NCBI GenBank assembly: GCA_902489375.1
Contig: CABTZP010000005.1
Span: 1-24,639, forward strand
Source: an uncultured Tissierellia bacterium
GTDB taxonomy: Bacteria; Bacillota; Clostridia; Tissierellales; Peptoniphilaceae
Length of the DNA: 24,639 nt
Direction of reading: 5' to 3'
A program made the translations under genes and the position numbers. Shown here in pieces: positions 16,222 through 24,639 of this stretch (the stretch's first letter is position 1; every line of letters starts with the position of its first letter). The notes beneath the pieces were generated by a model. That model ran no database searches. It was not told the DNA's origin and worked only from the letters and a program-made list of their open reading frames with translations.

Positions 16222-16759
16222 ACTGACGGTCCTTCGAATCTTCATGATTCCCATTTTCGTCATTCTCTTTTATCTTTTGCCGGCTGAGAATCCTTCGGCC
16301 TTGATTTGCTTTGTTCTAGCTTCTTTGACCGATACCTTAGATGGACAAATTGCGCGAAAGAGAAAACTGATTACGACCTTTGGCAAGTTTATGGATCCTC
16401 TGGCGGATAAGATCCTTACTCAAGCGGCTTTTATTTGCCTAGTCGGTCGGGGAGATATTCCCGCATGGATGGTCATTATCATTGTTGGAAGGGAGCTACT
16501 CATCACCGGCTTCCGGACCCTAGCCGCATCTCAAGGGATCACAATTGCCGCTTCCCGTTGGGGAAAGTACAAAACGGCAACGCAAATGATCTGTTTAGTG
16601 ATCTTCTTGTTCAAACCCTTCGGATTGGAAAGAATGGGCATTTCCGCGCTGGAACCTATTTCCCAGGCCTTCCTCATTTTTTCCTTGATCTTAACGATCA
16701 TCTCGGGTTGGGACTATATTATGAAGAATATAGAGATTCTAGACGTTGAAAATATATAA
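16196..16759 (+). CDS. pgsA: CDP-diacylglycerol-glycerol-3-phosphate 3-phosphatidyltransferase
   Basis: Makes phosphatidylglycerol phosphate, the committed step to phosphatidylglycerol, in the membrane. 187 residues with several hydrophobic segments. The CDP-alcohol phosphotransferase signature is complete: D46-x2-D49-G50-x2-A53-R54-x8-G63-x3-D67-x3-D71. The ATG at 16196 lies inside the end of ftsK with AAAGGA 8 bases upstream; a second ATG three codons later is possible. recA follows after 23 bases, giving a ftsK-pgsA-recA run without an internal terminator. Confidence 0.94.
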   Translation: MAKMNLPNKLTVLRIFMIPIFVILFYLLPAENPSALICFVLASLTDTLDGQIARKRKLITTFGKFMDPLADKILTQAAFICLVGRGDIPAWMVIIIVGRELLITGFRTLAASQGITIAASRWGKYKTATQMICLVIFLFKPFGLERMGISALEPISQAFLIFSLILTIISGWDYIMKNIEILDVENI

Positions 16760-16782
16760 CACATAAAGCCTGAGGAGGTAAT

Positions 16783-17865
16783 ATGGCCAATAAAAATTTT
16801 GACGCTTCAGAGCGAGATAAGGCATTGAAGCTGGCCTTTGATAAAATTGAAAAGCAGTATGGAAAAGGATCCGTGATGAAACTGGGGGATATGCCAAAAA
16901 CGGAAGTGGAAGCCATCCCTACCGGTGCCATCAATCTGGATCTGGCTTTGGGAATTGGAGGATTGCCGAGGGGAAGAGTGGTTGAGATTTATGGACCGGA
17001 ATCTTCCGGAAAAACCACCCTTGCCCTAGAGTGTATTGCGGAAGCGCAAAAGCTAGGTGGGATTGCCGCCTTTATTGATGCGGAACACGCTCTTGATGTA
17101 GAATATGCCAGAAATCTTGGTGTCGATATCGATAACCTTGTTTTATCTCAGCCGGATGATGGTGAGCAGGCATTGGAGATCTGCGAGAGTTTAGTTCGTT
17201 CCAATGCGATTGATATTGTTGTTGTCGATTCGGTTGCCGCCCTGGTTCCCCGGGCAGAAATTGAAGGAGAAATGGGCGATTCTCATGTTGGACTTTTGGC
17301 TCGGCTCATGAGTCAGGCGCTCAGAAAGTTAACCCCAATCGTTGCCAAGACCAATACAACGGTTGTATTCTTAAACCAGCTTCGGCAAAAAATTGGCGTG
17401 ATTTATGGAAATCCTGAGGTGACAACCGGGGGGATCGCGCTTAAATTTTATTCGTCCGTAAGACTGGAAATCCGCCGGGGAGATCAGATCAAATTAGGGG
17501 AAGAAACCATCGGAAATCGTGCAAAAGTGAAGGTCGTTAAAAATAAGGTCGCTCCTCCATTCAAACGAGTGGAGTTTGATATCATTTACGGGAAGGGCAT
17601 TTCGAAAATAGGAACGCTCCTAGATACCGCATATGATTTAAAAATAGTGGAACGGTCCGGCGCCTGGTACAGTTATCAGGATGAAAAATTGGGCCAGGGA
17701 CGGGATAATGCCAAAAAGTATCTGGCGGAAAATGAACCGATACGTTTGGAAATTGCCAGGAAGGTCCGTGAGACTATACAAGCGATGCGATCAGAAGAAA
17801 GAAACCAGGGTCAGGGATCAACAGACAAAGGCCCGGATTCGGAAAAGCCACAAGAAGATCAATGA
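16783..17865 (+). CDS. recA: Recombinase RecA
   Basis: ATP-dependent strand-exchange protein of homologous recombination and SOS co-protease. 360 residues. Walker A is GPESSGKT (71-78); DAEHALD, VVDSVAALVPRAEIEGEMGD and FLNQLRQKIGV are all present. The DNA-binding loop L2 reads YGNPEVTTGG. The C-terminal tail is polar and acidic (SEKPQEDQ), typical of RecA. GAGGAGG precedes the ATG. No LexA-type GAAC-N4-GTTC box is seen in the 23-base gap or just upstream, so recA may depend on the ftsK-pgsA transcript or a site I cannot recognise. Confidence 0.98.
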   Translation: MANKNFDASERDKALKLAFDKIEKQYGKGSVMKLGDMPKTEVEAIPTGAINLDLALGIGGLPRGRVVEIYGPESSGKTTLALECIAEAQKLGGIAAFIDAEHALDVEYARNLGVDIDNLVLSQPDDGEQALEICESLVRSNAIDIVVVDSVAALVPRAEIEGEMGDSHVGLLARLMSQALRKLTPIVAKTNTTVVFLNQLRQKIGVIYGNPEVTTGGIALKFYSSVRLEIRRGDQIKLGEETIGNRAKVKVVKNKVAPPFKRVEFDIIYGKGISKIGTLLDTAYDLKIVERSGAWYSYQDEKLGQGRDNAKKYLAENEPIRLEIARKVRETIQAMRSEERNQGQGSTDKGPDSEKPQEDQ

Positions 17866-17939
17866 TCTGTTTTTAAGGTTTTTCTCTGATCACCAGTCAA
17901 AAAAATGAATTAAAAAATGAAGAAAGAAAGGAGGTGAGC

Positions 17940-19478
17940 ATGGACCCACTAACCATTGTTGTTTTTATTATCGCCATGATCGCTGCTTTTTTGGTCGGCG
18001 GCATGATGAAAAATCGTCAAAACAAATCGCAAATTGGCTCTGCGGAAGAAATTGCCCAGAAAATAATGGATGATGCCAATCATGAAGCGGAGACGAAAAA
18101 AAAGGAAGCCCTTCTGGAGGCCCGTGAAGAAATTCATCGGATGCGTGACGACCAGGAAGCCGCCTATCTCAAACGGCAAAGCGAGCTTCAGGACATGGAA
18201 AGAAGAATTCTAAACCGTGAGGATTCCTTGGAGACACGCTCCGCTCAGCTTGAGAAACAGCAGAGCAAATTAAAACGAGACCAGGAAAATCTGGATCGAA
18301 AAAATGCGCAAAGTGATGACCTGCTTACCAAGCAAAAACAGGAACTGGAGAGAATTTCTGGCTTAAATCAGGACCAGGCAAAAGAAATTGTCCTGGAGGA
18401 GGCCAAATCCAATACCATTCATGAGCAGGCACAGATCCTCCGCAATTTTGAAACGGAAACCAAGGACGAGGCCGATAAAATTGCTCGGGAAATTGTGACG
18501 CGGACCATTCAGCGATACAGTTCGGACTATGTTGCTGATTTAACGGTATCCGTTGTCGCTTTGCCGAATGACGAAATGAAGGGAAGAATCATTGGTCGAG
18601 AAGGCAGGAACATCCGCGCTTTTGAGACCATGACCGGTGTAGACTTAATTATTGATGATACGCCGGAAGCGGTTGTCCTTTCCTGTTTTGATCCGGTCCG
18701 CCGGGAAAAGGCAAGAATTTGTCTGGAAAAACTGATTGCAGACGGGCGAATCCACCCGACCCGGATTGAAGAGTTTTATAAGAAGGCCGAAGAAGAAGTC
18801 AACCGTTCCATTAAGGAAGCCGGTGAGCTTGCTTTAGATACTGTCGGCATTCGTCATATGAATCCGGAACTGGTCTTTACGATCGGAAAACTGAAATATC
18901 GGACCTCCTACGGGCAAAATGCGCTTGAGCACTCGATTGAAGTCGCTGAACTTTCAGCAATGCTGGCCGAAGAAGTTGGCGGAAACGTGAAAATTGCCAA
19001 ACGTGGGGGACTCCTTCATGACCTAGGCAAGGCCATTGACCATGAAATCGAAGCGCCTCATGTTGAACTTGGCGTAAAGATGGCGAAAAAATACAAGGAA
19101 AGCAAGGAAATTCTCCATTGTATTGAAGCTCATCATAATGATGTTGAGCCAGAAACGATTGAAGCCATGCTGGTGCAGGCAGCGGATGCGATCTCCGCGG
19201 CAAGACCCGGCGCCAGACGTGAATCAATGGAAAACTATGTCAAAAGACTTCAGGATTTGGAAGATATCACCAATTCTTTTGCAGGCATAGAGCAATCTTT
19301 TGCCATTCAGGCTGGCCGGGAAATTCGAATTATGGTCAAACCGAATGAGGTAAGCGAGGATCAGATGACGATTTTAGCCCATAATATTGCTCAAAAAATT
19401 GAGGAAGAGTTGGAATATCCGGGTCAAATTAAGATTAATCTCATCCGTGAGACCCGGACCGAAGACTACGCAAAATAA
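17940..19478 (+). CDS. rny: Ribonuclease Y
   Basis: Membrane-anchored endoribonuclease that starts mRNA decay in Bacillota. 512 residues: one N-terminal membrane helix (about 5-23), a long charged coiled coil (about 30-190), a KH domain with GRIIGREGRNIRAFE (about 225-240), and an HD domain with the catalytic pair H360-D361 in LLHDLGKAIDH. I choose the ATG at 17940, five bases after AAAGGAGG; the GTG at 17934 lies within that signal. It follows recA by 74 bases in an A-rich gap and ends before a terminator at 19514. Confidence 0.96.
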   Translation: MDPLTIVVFIIAMIAAFLVGGMMKNRQNKSQIGSAEEIAQKIMDDANHEAETKKKEALLEAREEIHRMRDDQEAAYLKRQSELQDMERRILNREDSLETRSAQLEKQQSKLKRDQENLDRKNAQSDDLLTKQKQELERISGLNQDQAKEIVLEEAKSNTIHEQAQILRNFETETKDEADKIAREIVTRTIQRYSSDYVADLTVSVVALPNDEMKGRIIGREGRNIRAFETMTGVDLIIDDTPEAVVLSCFDPVRREKARICLEKLIADGRIHPTRIEEFYKKAEEEVNRSIKEAGELALDTVGIRHMNPELVFTIGKLKYRTSYGQNALEHSIEVAELSAMLAEEVGGNVKIAKRGGLLHDLGKAIDHEIEAPHVELGVKMAKKYKESKEILHCIEAHHNDVEPETIEAMLVQAADAISAARPGARRESMENYVKRLQDLEDITNSFAGIEQSFAIQAGREIRIMVKPNEVSEDQMTILAHNIAQKIEEELEYPGQIKINLIRETRTEDYAK

Positions 19479-19513
19479 TTAACGCATAAAAAGCCTTTCC
19501 TAATAAATTGGCG

Positions 19514-19549
19514 AAGACTCCAGGTTCATTCCTGGGGTCTTTCTTTATG
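19514..19549 (+). terminator. rny intrinsic terminator
   Basis: AAGACTCCAGG pairs with CCTGGGGTCTT (11 bp, one G-U), with a 6-base loop and a T-rich tail TCTTTCTTTAT. It lies in the short convergent gap between rny and the minus-strand genes. The minus strand lacks a T-run at the matching place. Confidence 0.8.
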
Positions 19550-19557
19550 TTCATTCT

Positions 19558-19875
19558 TCAATTCTGTGGTTTTTCTTTTTCATCCCTCTTTTTAAAAGAT
19601 CGCTTTTGCTTTAAAGAAATTTTTTCTTTTGCGTCCAGGGGAAGATGGCAGTTTTTACAGGCCTTGGGAATTTTTTTCATTGCCCCTAAATGGTAACCAC
19701 AATTGGGGCATCGCCAAAGGATATAGTCCAGATAAGCGCCTCCAATCCATAAGAAAAATAGAGCAGGAATTTGGATCTTCCTAAGGCTTTGTGAGGTGAA
19801 AAAGATAGAAAAAAAAGAAATGATCATTCCCGCTCTTGTTAGAAAAAAGAGAATTCTTGTTGTCCGAAGCTTCAT
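19558..19875 (-). CDS. Small membrane protein with C-terminal zinc ribbon
   Basis: A 105-residue protein I do not assign to a named family. Two hydrophobic segments (about 8-28 and 37-54) are followed by a four-cysteine zinc ribbon: CPNCGYHLG, then CKNCHLPL about 16 residues later. The C-terminus is lysine-rich. The start ATG overlaps the stop of the YfhO-like gene as ATGA and has no clear ribosome binding site, so translation is probably coupled. An in-frame TTG five codons earlier is less likely. The tight coupling suggests a shared envelope role, but that is inference. Confidence 0.75.
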   Translation of the reverse strand: MKLRTTRILFFLTRAGMIISFFSIFFTSQSLRKIQIPALFFLWIGGAYLDYILWRCPNCGYHLGAMKKIPKACKNCHLPLDAKEKISLKQKRSFKKRDEKEKPQN

Positions 19876-22685
19876 TTTCGCTTGGTCCAATCGTATTGAA
19901 TTTTTCCGGTCTTCGTTTCCGGAAGGCTTTTTTTCTTATGGGCAAGGTAAATGCCCTCTGTAATCAGCAAAAAGACCAGGGAAACCAGCGAGACAATCAT
20001 CCCCTGGAAAAGATAGGGCTGCTGGTAGCGGAGCAAAATATCATGTGGGCCGGGTTTTATTGGGATCATGATGAGAGCCTCCAAACCCTGTTTAATGGGA
20101 ACAGGCTTCCCATCTACGAAACAGGACCATCCTTCGTTATAGGGGATGCTAAAGAAAAGATAGGGGGTATTTTCTTGGGCATTGACGGTTCCTTCGATTC
20201 GAGTATCTGTCCTCGAGGTTAATTGGAAGCCGGTAGAAGACTGAAAACGTACTGCCTCGCCCCAGGCTTTTTCATCAAAGGAAAAAAGAGAGATATTATT
20301 CACCGTCAGTTCACTTTTTTTCTCATCGATTTCAACTTCCAGGCTATGGATGGCATTCTCGTCCGCAGCTGAAGAAACATTATAAACCTGAGAATGTTTT
20401 ACCCAACCCGATCGTTTATTGAGAAGGGGCTTGCCATCCAGATAAAGCTTAGAGTTATTGTCCTTTAGGGTTTCTGAAACGGTAAGATAATGGGAGCTTC
20501 CTTTTGTGGTTCGGAATGAATAAGTCAGTGAAGCTTTTTCTCCTTCTTTTATTCTTTCAAATCGGCTAAGTCCATTTTGTCCCACGCTTTGACGAAGATT
20601 CTTCAGCTCAGGAGCAGAAATCTTTTCACGTTTAAAGTAGTTGATCTCCGTTTTTCCTCCGTCGATGAAATTTGCGATGATCTCCTGGTTATCAAGAGGA
20701 TTGCGATGTTCAAAGCGAAAATGAAGGATCGGATTTTCAGCTAAAATCCCCAGGGGCATTGACTGATTTTGCTTGTAAATCTTAACAAATTCGGTTTCTT
20801 TGATCATTTCCATGTCAGAAAGATCGGGGCGAAAGGACTGATCCTTTAGTCGTCCCATTCCCGGCTGTGTGCTTTGGGGATCGTATTTGCCTTGGAGATA
20901 ATATTGGATCGCAAATAGCCCGTCTGTCACCTTTGTGGGATTGGTTCCGTTGCATGAATTTTTTGTAACACAAAAACCTAAATTTCCTAAGAGTTCAATG
21001 GTGCTTCTTTCCAAGGTCGAATTGAAATGAGTAAGTCCGGGGTAATTAAACCGCATCCCATCGTTATTATCGTGCATAAAGGTTTTTTCCAGCCGGTAGA
21101 AGTTTTTATGATCAGGACGCAGATCCTGAAGGGCTTCTTCCATGATCTCATGAAAAAAGGAGAATTCGCTTAATGACTCATAGGAAAACGATGAAAAATG
21201 GACGCTGGCGTTAAAGGTAATCTCTGCAAGGCTAAGGGTCATAAGACCAACAAGGAGGAATTGCTTTTTTACCTTTTTTCTCTTTTCCGGATGAAGATAG
21301 AGATAAAGAAGGAAAAGATGAATCAGCCCGAGAAACAAAGCAAAAATAACGTGCCAGACGCTCATGAAATCTTTAAATCGGTCGATAGAAAGCCAAAGGT
21401 AGAGATAAAGGCCAATATAGATGCCGGCCGCGGCGTAAAAAGCGACTTTCGGCGTATACCGAATTCTTTTCCAGGCTCTGTGGCTTGTGATTAAAATAAA
21501 AAAACTAACGAGCCAGGAAAAGCGATATTCATACCAGATGGGATGCTGCATGCCATGCCAAAAGATATTGATCGCATCTACATTCATTGACAGCGCCATT
21601 GCCAGGAAAATGAAAAGGGTCATTCCTTTTTCTTTAAATGAAATGGATTTTTGGAAAAAATAGAAGATCAACAAAAGATTGGGGAGCGTTCCAACAAAAA
21701 GATTGGGCAAACCACTCGGTACTTCTTTGTAGGAAAACGCACCCGGAATCATTTTGGCAAAAATATCAAGGGGAGGATAATTCAAAGACCAGCGCGGGGT
21801 CAGGTCGCTGGTATAGGTGCCTTTACTCAGTTGGATAGAGCCGAGGGTTGGAAAAAGAAGGATGCAGGATAGACCACCAGCGATAACGGAATAACCAATA
21901 AAACGGATAAAGGCAGTTCCTTTCGCCTGAAAAATTTCTTTTTGTGTTGCCTGGGAAGGAGCGGGCAAGCGAGTCAGGCTGTATAAGCAATATAATCCGA
22001 GGAAGAGACAGCCCATAAATGCGATATAAAAATTGGTGAGGATCATCACGGTTAACGAAAGGACATAGGGGAGGGGACTAGCCCCATCCAGCATCTTTTC
22101 CATAAAATAAACCACCAGGGGAAAGAGCAGAATAACGTCCAGCCACATATGATTGAGAAAATTGGCTGTGGAAAAAGACAAAAGCCCATAAAGGGTAGAA
22201 AAGAGAACCAGAGAAAATCCCTCGCCCCGTTCATGATGGTAGAGGAGAATGGAGAAATTTAAAGAGGCCAGGCCAACTTTAATCAGTTGTGTTATTTCAA
22301 TGATATAAGGAAGATCTTTGGGCGGAAAAAGAAAGAAAAGAAGATTCAAGGGACTAAGCATATAGTAGGCAAAGGTCCCAGCCATTTCGCCGCCAAGAGC
22401 CTTATTCCAGTTATAAAAAAAACCACCTGGCGAATGAAAAGCGTGGCGAAAAGCTTCATAAAAGCCGACATACTCATGGCGAAGGTCGACCGCCATGGTC
22501 GTATTAGGACCAAAGGGAAAGATCCCCGCACTGGCCAGGGCTGGAATGAGCAAAACCATGGGCAAAAGAAAGGAGAGGAAAAAATACAAAAATTTCTCTT
22601 TCTTCCTCTTTTCTGTTTTCTCTAAAAGGCGTGCCTGTAGGATTGGGGTAGAACCGCAGCGGATTTCTTGAATCATCTGGTCCAT
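19872..22685 (-). CDS. YfhO family multi-pass membrane protein (GT-C-like)
   Basis: 937 residues. A short cytoplasmic N-terminus leads to a first membrane helix (about 32-55), the early extracytoplasmic motif DLRHEYVGFY (about 67-76), then roughly ten more hydrophobic segments to about residue 490. A large non-membrane domain (about 500-890) and a last membrane helix (about 893-917) follow. This is the layout of YfhO proteins (PF09586), which in Bacillus have been linked to adding sugars to lipoteichoic acid; the acceptor here is unknown. The ATG has only a weak AAGAAAG upstream. The gene lies downstream of glnS on the same strand and is followed by a coupled zinc-ribbon gene. Confidence 0.88.
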   Translation of the reverse strand: MDQMIQEIRCGSTPILQARLLEKTEKRKKEKFLYFFLSFLLPMVLLIPALASAGIFPFGPNTTMAVDLRHEYVGFYEAFRHAFHSPGGFFYNWNKALGGEMAGTFAYYMLSPLNLLFFLFPPKDLPYIIEITQLIKVGLASLNFSILLYHHERGEGFSLVLFSTLYGLLSFSTANFLNHMWLDVILLFPLVVYFMEKMLDGASPLPYVLSLTVMILTNFYIAFMGCLFLGLYCLYSLTRLPAPSQATQKEIFQAKGTAFIRFIGYSVIAGGLSCILLFPTLGSIQLSKGTYTSDLTPRWSLNYPPLDIFAKMIPGAFSYKEVPSGLPNLFVGTLPNLLLIFYFFQKSISFKEKGMTLFIFLAMALSMNVDAINIFWHGMQHPIWYEYRFSWLVSFFILITSHRAWKRIRYTPKVAFYAAAGIYIGLYLYLWLSIDRFKDFMSVWHVIFALFLGLIHLFLLYLYLHPEKRKKVKKQFLLVGLMTLSLAEITFNASVHFSSFSYESLSEFSFFHEIMEEALQDLRPDHKNFYRLEKTFMHDNNDGMRFNYPGLTHFNSTLERSTIELLGNLGFCVTKNSCNGTNPTKVTDGLFAIQYYLQGKYDPQSTQPGMGRLKDQSFRPDLSDMEMIKETEFVKIYKQNQSMPLGILAENPILHFRFEHRNPLDNQEIIANFIDGGKTEINYFKREKISAPELKNLRQSVGQNGLSRFERIKEGEKASLTYSFRTTKGSSHYLTVSETLKDNNSKLYLDGKPLLNKRSGWVKHSQVYNVSSAADENAIHSLEVEIDEKKSELTVNNISLFSFDEKAWGEAVRFQSSTGFQLTSRTDTRIEGTVNAQENTPYLFFSIPYNEGWSCFVDGKPVPIKQGLEALIMIPIKPGPHDILLRYQQPYLFQGMIVSLVSLVFLLITEGIYLAHKKKSLPETKTGKIQYDWTKRK

Positions 22686-22711
22686 ACTTTCTTTTTTATC
22701 TAAAGGGGTAT

Positions 22712-22751
22712 GCCGGCCCAGAAGGGATGGATGGCGTTTTTCTGAGCCGGC
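22712..22751 (-). other. 12-bp hairpin between glnS and the YfhO-like gene
   Basis: On the minus strand GCCGGCTCAGAA pairs with TTCTGGGCCGGC (one G-U pair) around a 16-base loop. On the plus strand the same position is a C-A mismatch, so the RNA acts on the minus strand. There is no T-run after it (ATACCCCTTT follows), so a classical terminator is doubtful. It could be a processing or stabilising structure. Confidence 0.6.
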
Positions 22752-22771
22752 TTGAAGATATTTTCTATTTT

Positions 22772-24490
22772 TTAAGCTCCTGGCTTATAGGAATCTCGCA
22801 AACTGACAATTTCATTAAAAATTCGGCACTGGGCGGTAGACTTTCGATCTTCGATGTAATAGCCTCTGCGCATAAACTGATAACGGATTTCTTTCCCAGC
22901 CTGCTCAAAGACCCATGGTTCAACATAGGCCGGTTTAATCCGCTCCAGGGAGTTGGGATTTAATAAATCCTTATCGTCCCGTTCGTCAGCATCTGGATTT
23001 TCAACTAAAAACAAGGAATTGAAATGGTGAATTTCGCATTCCATCGCATCTTTAACAGGGACCCAGTGAATGGTCCCTTTAATTTTCCGACCATCCTTGG
23101 CGTTTCCCCCTTGACTTTCAGGATCATATTGGGCATGAACAATCGAGACTCTGCCTTCTGGATCACATTCGTAGGAGGTGCAGCGAACGATAAAAGCGGA
23201 TTGGAGCCGTACTTCATTTCCCACAAAAAGACGAAAATATTTTTTAGGCGGGTCAATCATAAAATCTTCTCGTTCGATCCAAAGCTCTTTTCGGAAAGGA
23301 ACCTGATGGGTGCCCATGGATTCATCTTTGGGATGGTTGCGGATTGTGCAAAGGAAGGTTTCATCCTCAGGGAAATTATCGATAACCAGTTTTATTGGAT
23401 CAATGACCCCCATCACGCGGGGAGCATGCGTATCTAAATCCTGACGAACGCAGTATTCCAAAAACTTCATATCGATTATGGATTCTTCCTTCGTCACCCC
23501 AATTTGCTCAATAAAGTCACGGATGCTTTTGGGGGTGTAGCCCCTTCTTCTCATGCCGGACAGGGTGGGGAGACGGGGATCATCCCAGCCATCAACCAGG
23601 CCATTTTCCACTAAATAGCGGAGCTTTCTTTTTGACATTACCGTGTGCGTTAGATTTAAGCGGGCGAATTCAATCTGTCGGTTATCCGTGGATAGACCAG
23701 AATGGTCACGAAACCAGTTATAAAGCGGTCGGTGATCTTCAAATTCCAGAGAACAGAGAGAATGCGTGATTCCTTCAATGGAATCCTCCAGGGGATGAGC
23801 AAAGTCATACATGGGATAAATGCACCACTTTGACCCTGTCCGCGGATGGGGAAGGTGGGCAATCCGGTAAATGACCGGATCCCTCATATTGATATTTCCA
23901 GAAGACATATCAATCTTTGCCCGGAGCGTTTTTTCTCCATCAGCAAATTCGCCAGCTTTCATTCGAGCAAAAAGATCCAGATTCTCCTCAACGGTGCGAT
24001 CTCGGTAGGGACTGGGTTTTCCGGGCTCAGTTAAGGTTCCCCGATAGGCGCGAAGCTCTTCGGAGCTTAGGTCATCCACAAAAGCTAAGCCCTTTTTAAT
24101 CAGATCAACTGCGCACTGGTACATTACATCAAAGTAATCGGAAGCATAAAAGAAGCGATCCGCCCAGTCAAATCCAAGCCAATGGATATCTCGGATGATG
24201 GCCTCCACGTACATTTGATCTTCTTTTGAGGGATTGGTATCATCCATTCGAAGGTTGCAGAGGCCGCCATATTTTTCCGCAGTCCCAAAATCCAGGCAAA
24301 TGGCCTTGGCATGGCCAATGTGGAGAAAGCCATTTGGCTCCGGGGGAAAACGGGTGTGCACTTTCTTGCCTTCTGTTCTCCCGCCAGGCGCGATCTCTTC
24401 GTCAATAATTTGGTGGATAAAATTAGTAGAAGAAGAATCTTTTGGTAAAATTTCTTCTTTCTCCTTGATTTCTTTTTGGATTTGCGTCAT
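22772..24490 (-). CDS. glnS: Glutaminyl-tRNA synthetase
   Basis: Charges tRNA-Gln directly with glutamine. 572 residues. The class I signatures are PEPNGFLHIGHAK (HIGH at 57-60) and VMSKRKL (MSKRK at 285-289). NLRMDDTNPSKED and the active-site-adjacent YPMYDFAHPLEDSIEGITHS identify GlnRS rather than GluRS. The C-terminal beta-barrel anticodon-binding domains are present. The start at 24490 follows GAGGAGG by 8 bases; an ATG ten codons earlier would place that signal inside the gene. Many Bacillota lack this enzyme and use GatCAB instead. Confidence 0.96.
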   Translation of the reverse strand: MTQIQKEIKEKEEILPKDSSSTNFIHQIIDEEIAPGGRTEGKKVHTRFPPEPNGFLHIGHAKAICLDFGTAEKYGGLCNLRMDDTNPSKEDQMYVEAIIRDIHWLGFDWADRFFYASDYFDVMYQCAVDLIKKGLAFVDDLSSEELRAYRGTLTEPGKPSPYRDRTVEENLDLFARMKAGEFADGEKTLRAKIDMSSGNINMRDPVIYRIAHLPHPRTGSKWCIYPMYDFAHPLEDSIEGITHSLCSLEFEDHRPLYNWFRDHSGLSTDNRQIEFARLNLTHTVMSKRKLRYLVENGLVDGWDDPRLPTLSGMRRRGYTPKSIRDFIEQIGVTKEESIIDMKFLEYCVRQDLDTHAPRVMGVIDPIKLVIDNFPEDETFLCTIRNHPKDESMGTHQVPFRKELWIEREDFMIDPPKKYFRLFVGNEVRLQSAFIVRCTSYECDPEGRVSIVHAQYDPESQGGNAKDGRKIKGTIHWVPVKDAMECEIHHFNSLFLVENPDADERDDKDLLNPNSLERIKPAYVEPWVFEQAGKEIRYQFMRRGYYIEDRKSTAQCRIFNEIVSLRDSYKPGA

Positions 24491-24532
24491 AAACTCATCC
24501 TCCTCATCAAATGAAACCATGATAATGATCTT

Positions 24533-24580
24533 ATTCTATCATGTTTCCATCCATTTCCGGTGATTATAAGCATGATAATC
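24533..24580 (-). promoter_or_regulatory. Candidate glnS promoter region
   Basis: Read on the minus strand, TGATAGAAT (24533-24541) is an extended -10 box about 28 bases before the GAGGAGG signal, and a TATAAT lies further upstream (24563-24568). No good -35 is seen for either. GATTAT and ATAATC (24562-24567 and 24575-24580) form an inverted repeat over the second box, and CATGATAAT occurs twice (24518 and 24571). There is no room for a full T-box leader unless it starts beyond the contig end. Confidence 0.35.
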
Positions 24581-24639
24581 AAAGTTACCTATAGGATTAT
24601 TTTTTTCTTATTTCGTTCATAAAGAAAAAAAATGAAAAA

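Noticed and set aside
16640..16782. LexA (SOS) box before recA
   Set aside because: Only loose GAAT/ATTC pairs with wrong spacing are present; none matches the GAAC-N4-GTTC consensus.
19836..20222. 128-codon plus-strand frame opposite the YfhO-like gene
   Set aside because: Antisense to a well-supported membrane protein, no ribosome binding site and no domain signs.
24491..24639. T-box leader for glnS
   Set aside because: No T-box bulge sequence or terminator/antiterminator pair is seen in the 149 bases available; a leader starting beyond the contig end cannot be excluded.
1..24639. tRNA or rRNA genes, CRISPR arrays, insertion sequences, toxin-antitoxin or defence genes
   Set aside because: No cloverleaf, spaced repeat array, transposase motif or defence-type domain was recognised. 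No gene-free stretch exceeds 300 bases.
24590..24639. A/T-rich imperfect inverted repeat at the right contig end as terminator
   Set aside because: Arms are almost pure A and T runs, so pairing is uninformative, and the sequence stops at the contig edge.

Overview
The window reads as a chromosomal segment of a low-to-moderate GC Gram-positive bacterium (Bacillota). The evidence is a PolC-type replicative polymerase, RNase Y, RnpM (YlxR), a YfhO-family protein, strong AGGAGG ribosome binding sites with frequent TTG/ATG starts, and a Bacillota-type gene order. A class or genus cannot be fixed from sequence reading alone. A dedicated glutaminyl-tRNA synthetase argues against a typical Bacillus-like member and would suit some clostridial or related lineages. 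The first 24 bases are an exact copy of the 3' end of the Illumina TruSeq read-2 adapter. They are artefact, and the contig truly begins inside polC at base 25.

Layout, plus strand. (1) The 3' part of polC. (2) A translation/RNA-maturation operon: rimP-nusA-rnpM-infB-rbfA-nrnA-truB-ribF. It is preceded by an intrinsic terminator that touches the rimP Shine-Dalgarno sequence. ylxQ is missing between rnpM and infB, and several gene junctions overlap. (3) rpsO with a probable promoter and its own terminator. (4) pnp with its own TATAAT box, small leader hairpins and a strong terminator. (5) A short AT-rich cassette encoding a membrane-anchored XRE-type regulator, with a palindrome in front of it and a 12-codon ORF with a strong ribosome binding site behind it; terminators bound it on both sides. 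(6) ftsK-pgsA-recA-rny, where ftsK has an extended -10 promoter, pgsA overlaps ftsK, and a terminator follows rny.

Layout, minus strand, convergent with rny. glnS is followed by a 12-bp hairpin, then a YfhO-like multi-pass membrane protein, then a small membrane protein with a zinc ribbon coupled to it by an ATGA overlap.

Together the genes cover replication (PolC), translation initiation and ribosome assembly (RimP, IF2, RbfA, S15), transcription elongation (NusA), RNA turnover (PNPase, RNase Y, NrnA, RnpM), tRNA modification and charging (TruB, GlnRS), flavin cofactors (RibF), chromosome segregation and repair (FtsK, RecA), and envelope lipid or polymer work (PgsA, YfhO). Most of this is ordinary core genome. 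The points worth a second look are the rimP attenuator candidate, the altered PHP motif of PolC, the regulator cassette, and the YfhO-linked zinc-ribbon gene. I see no convincing undescribed defence or mobile system.
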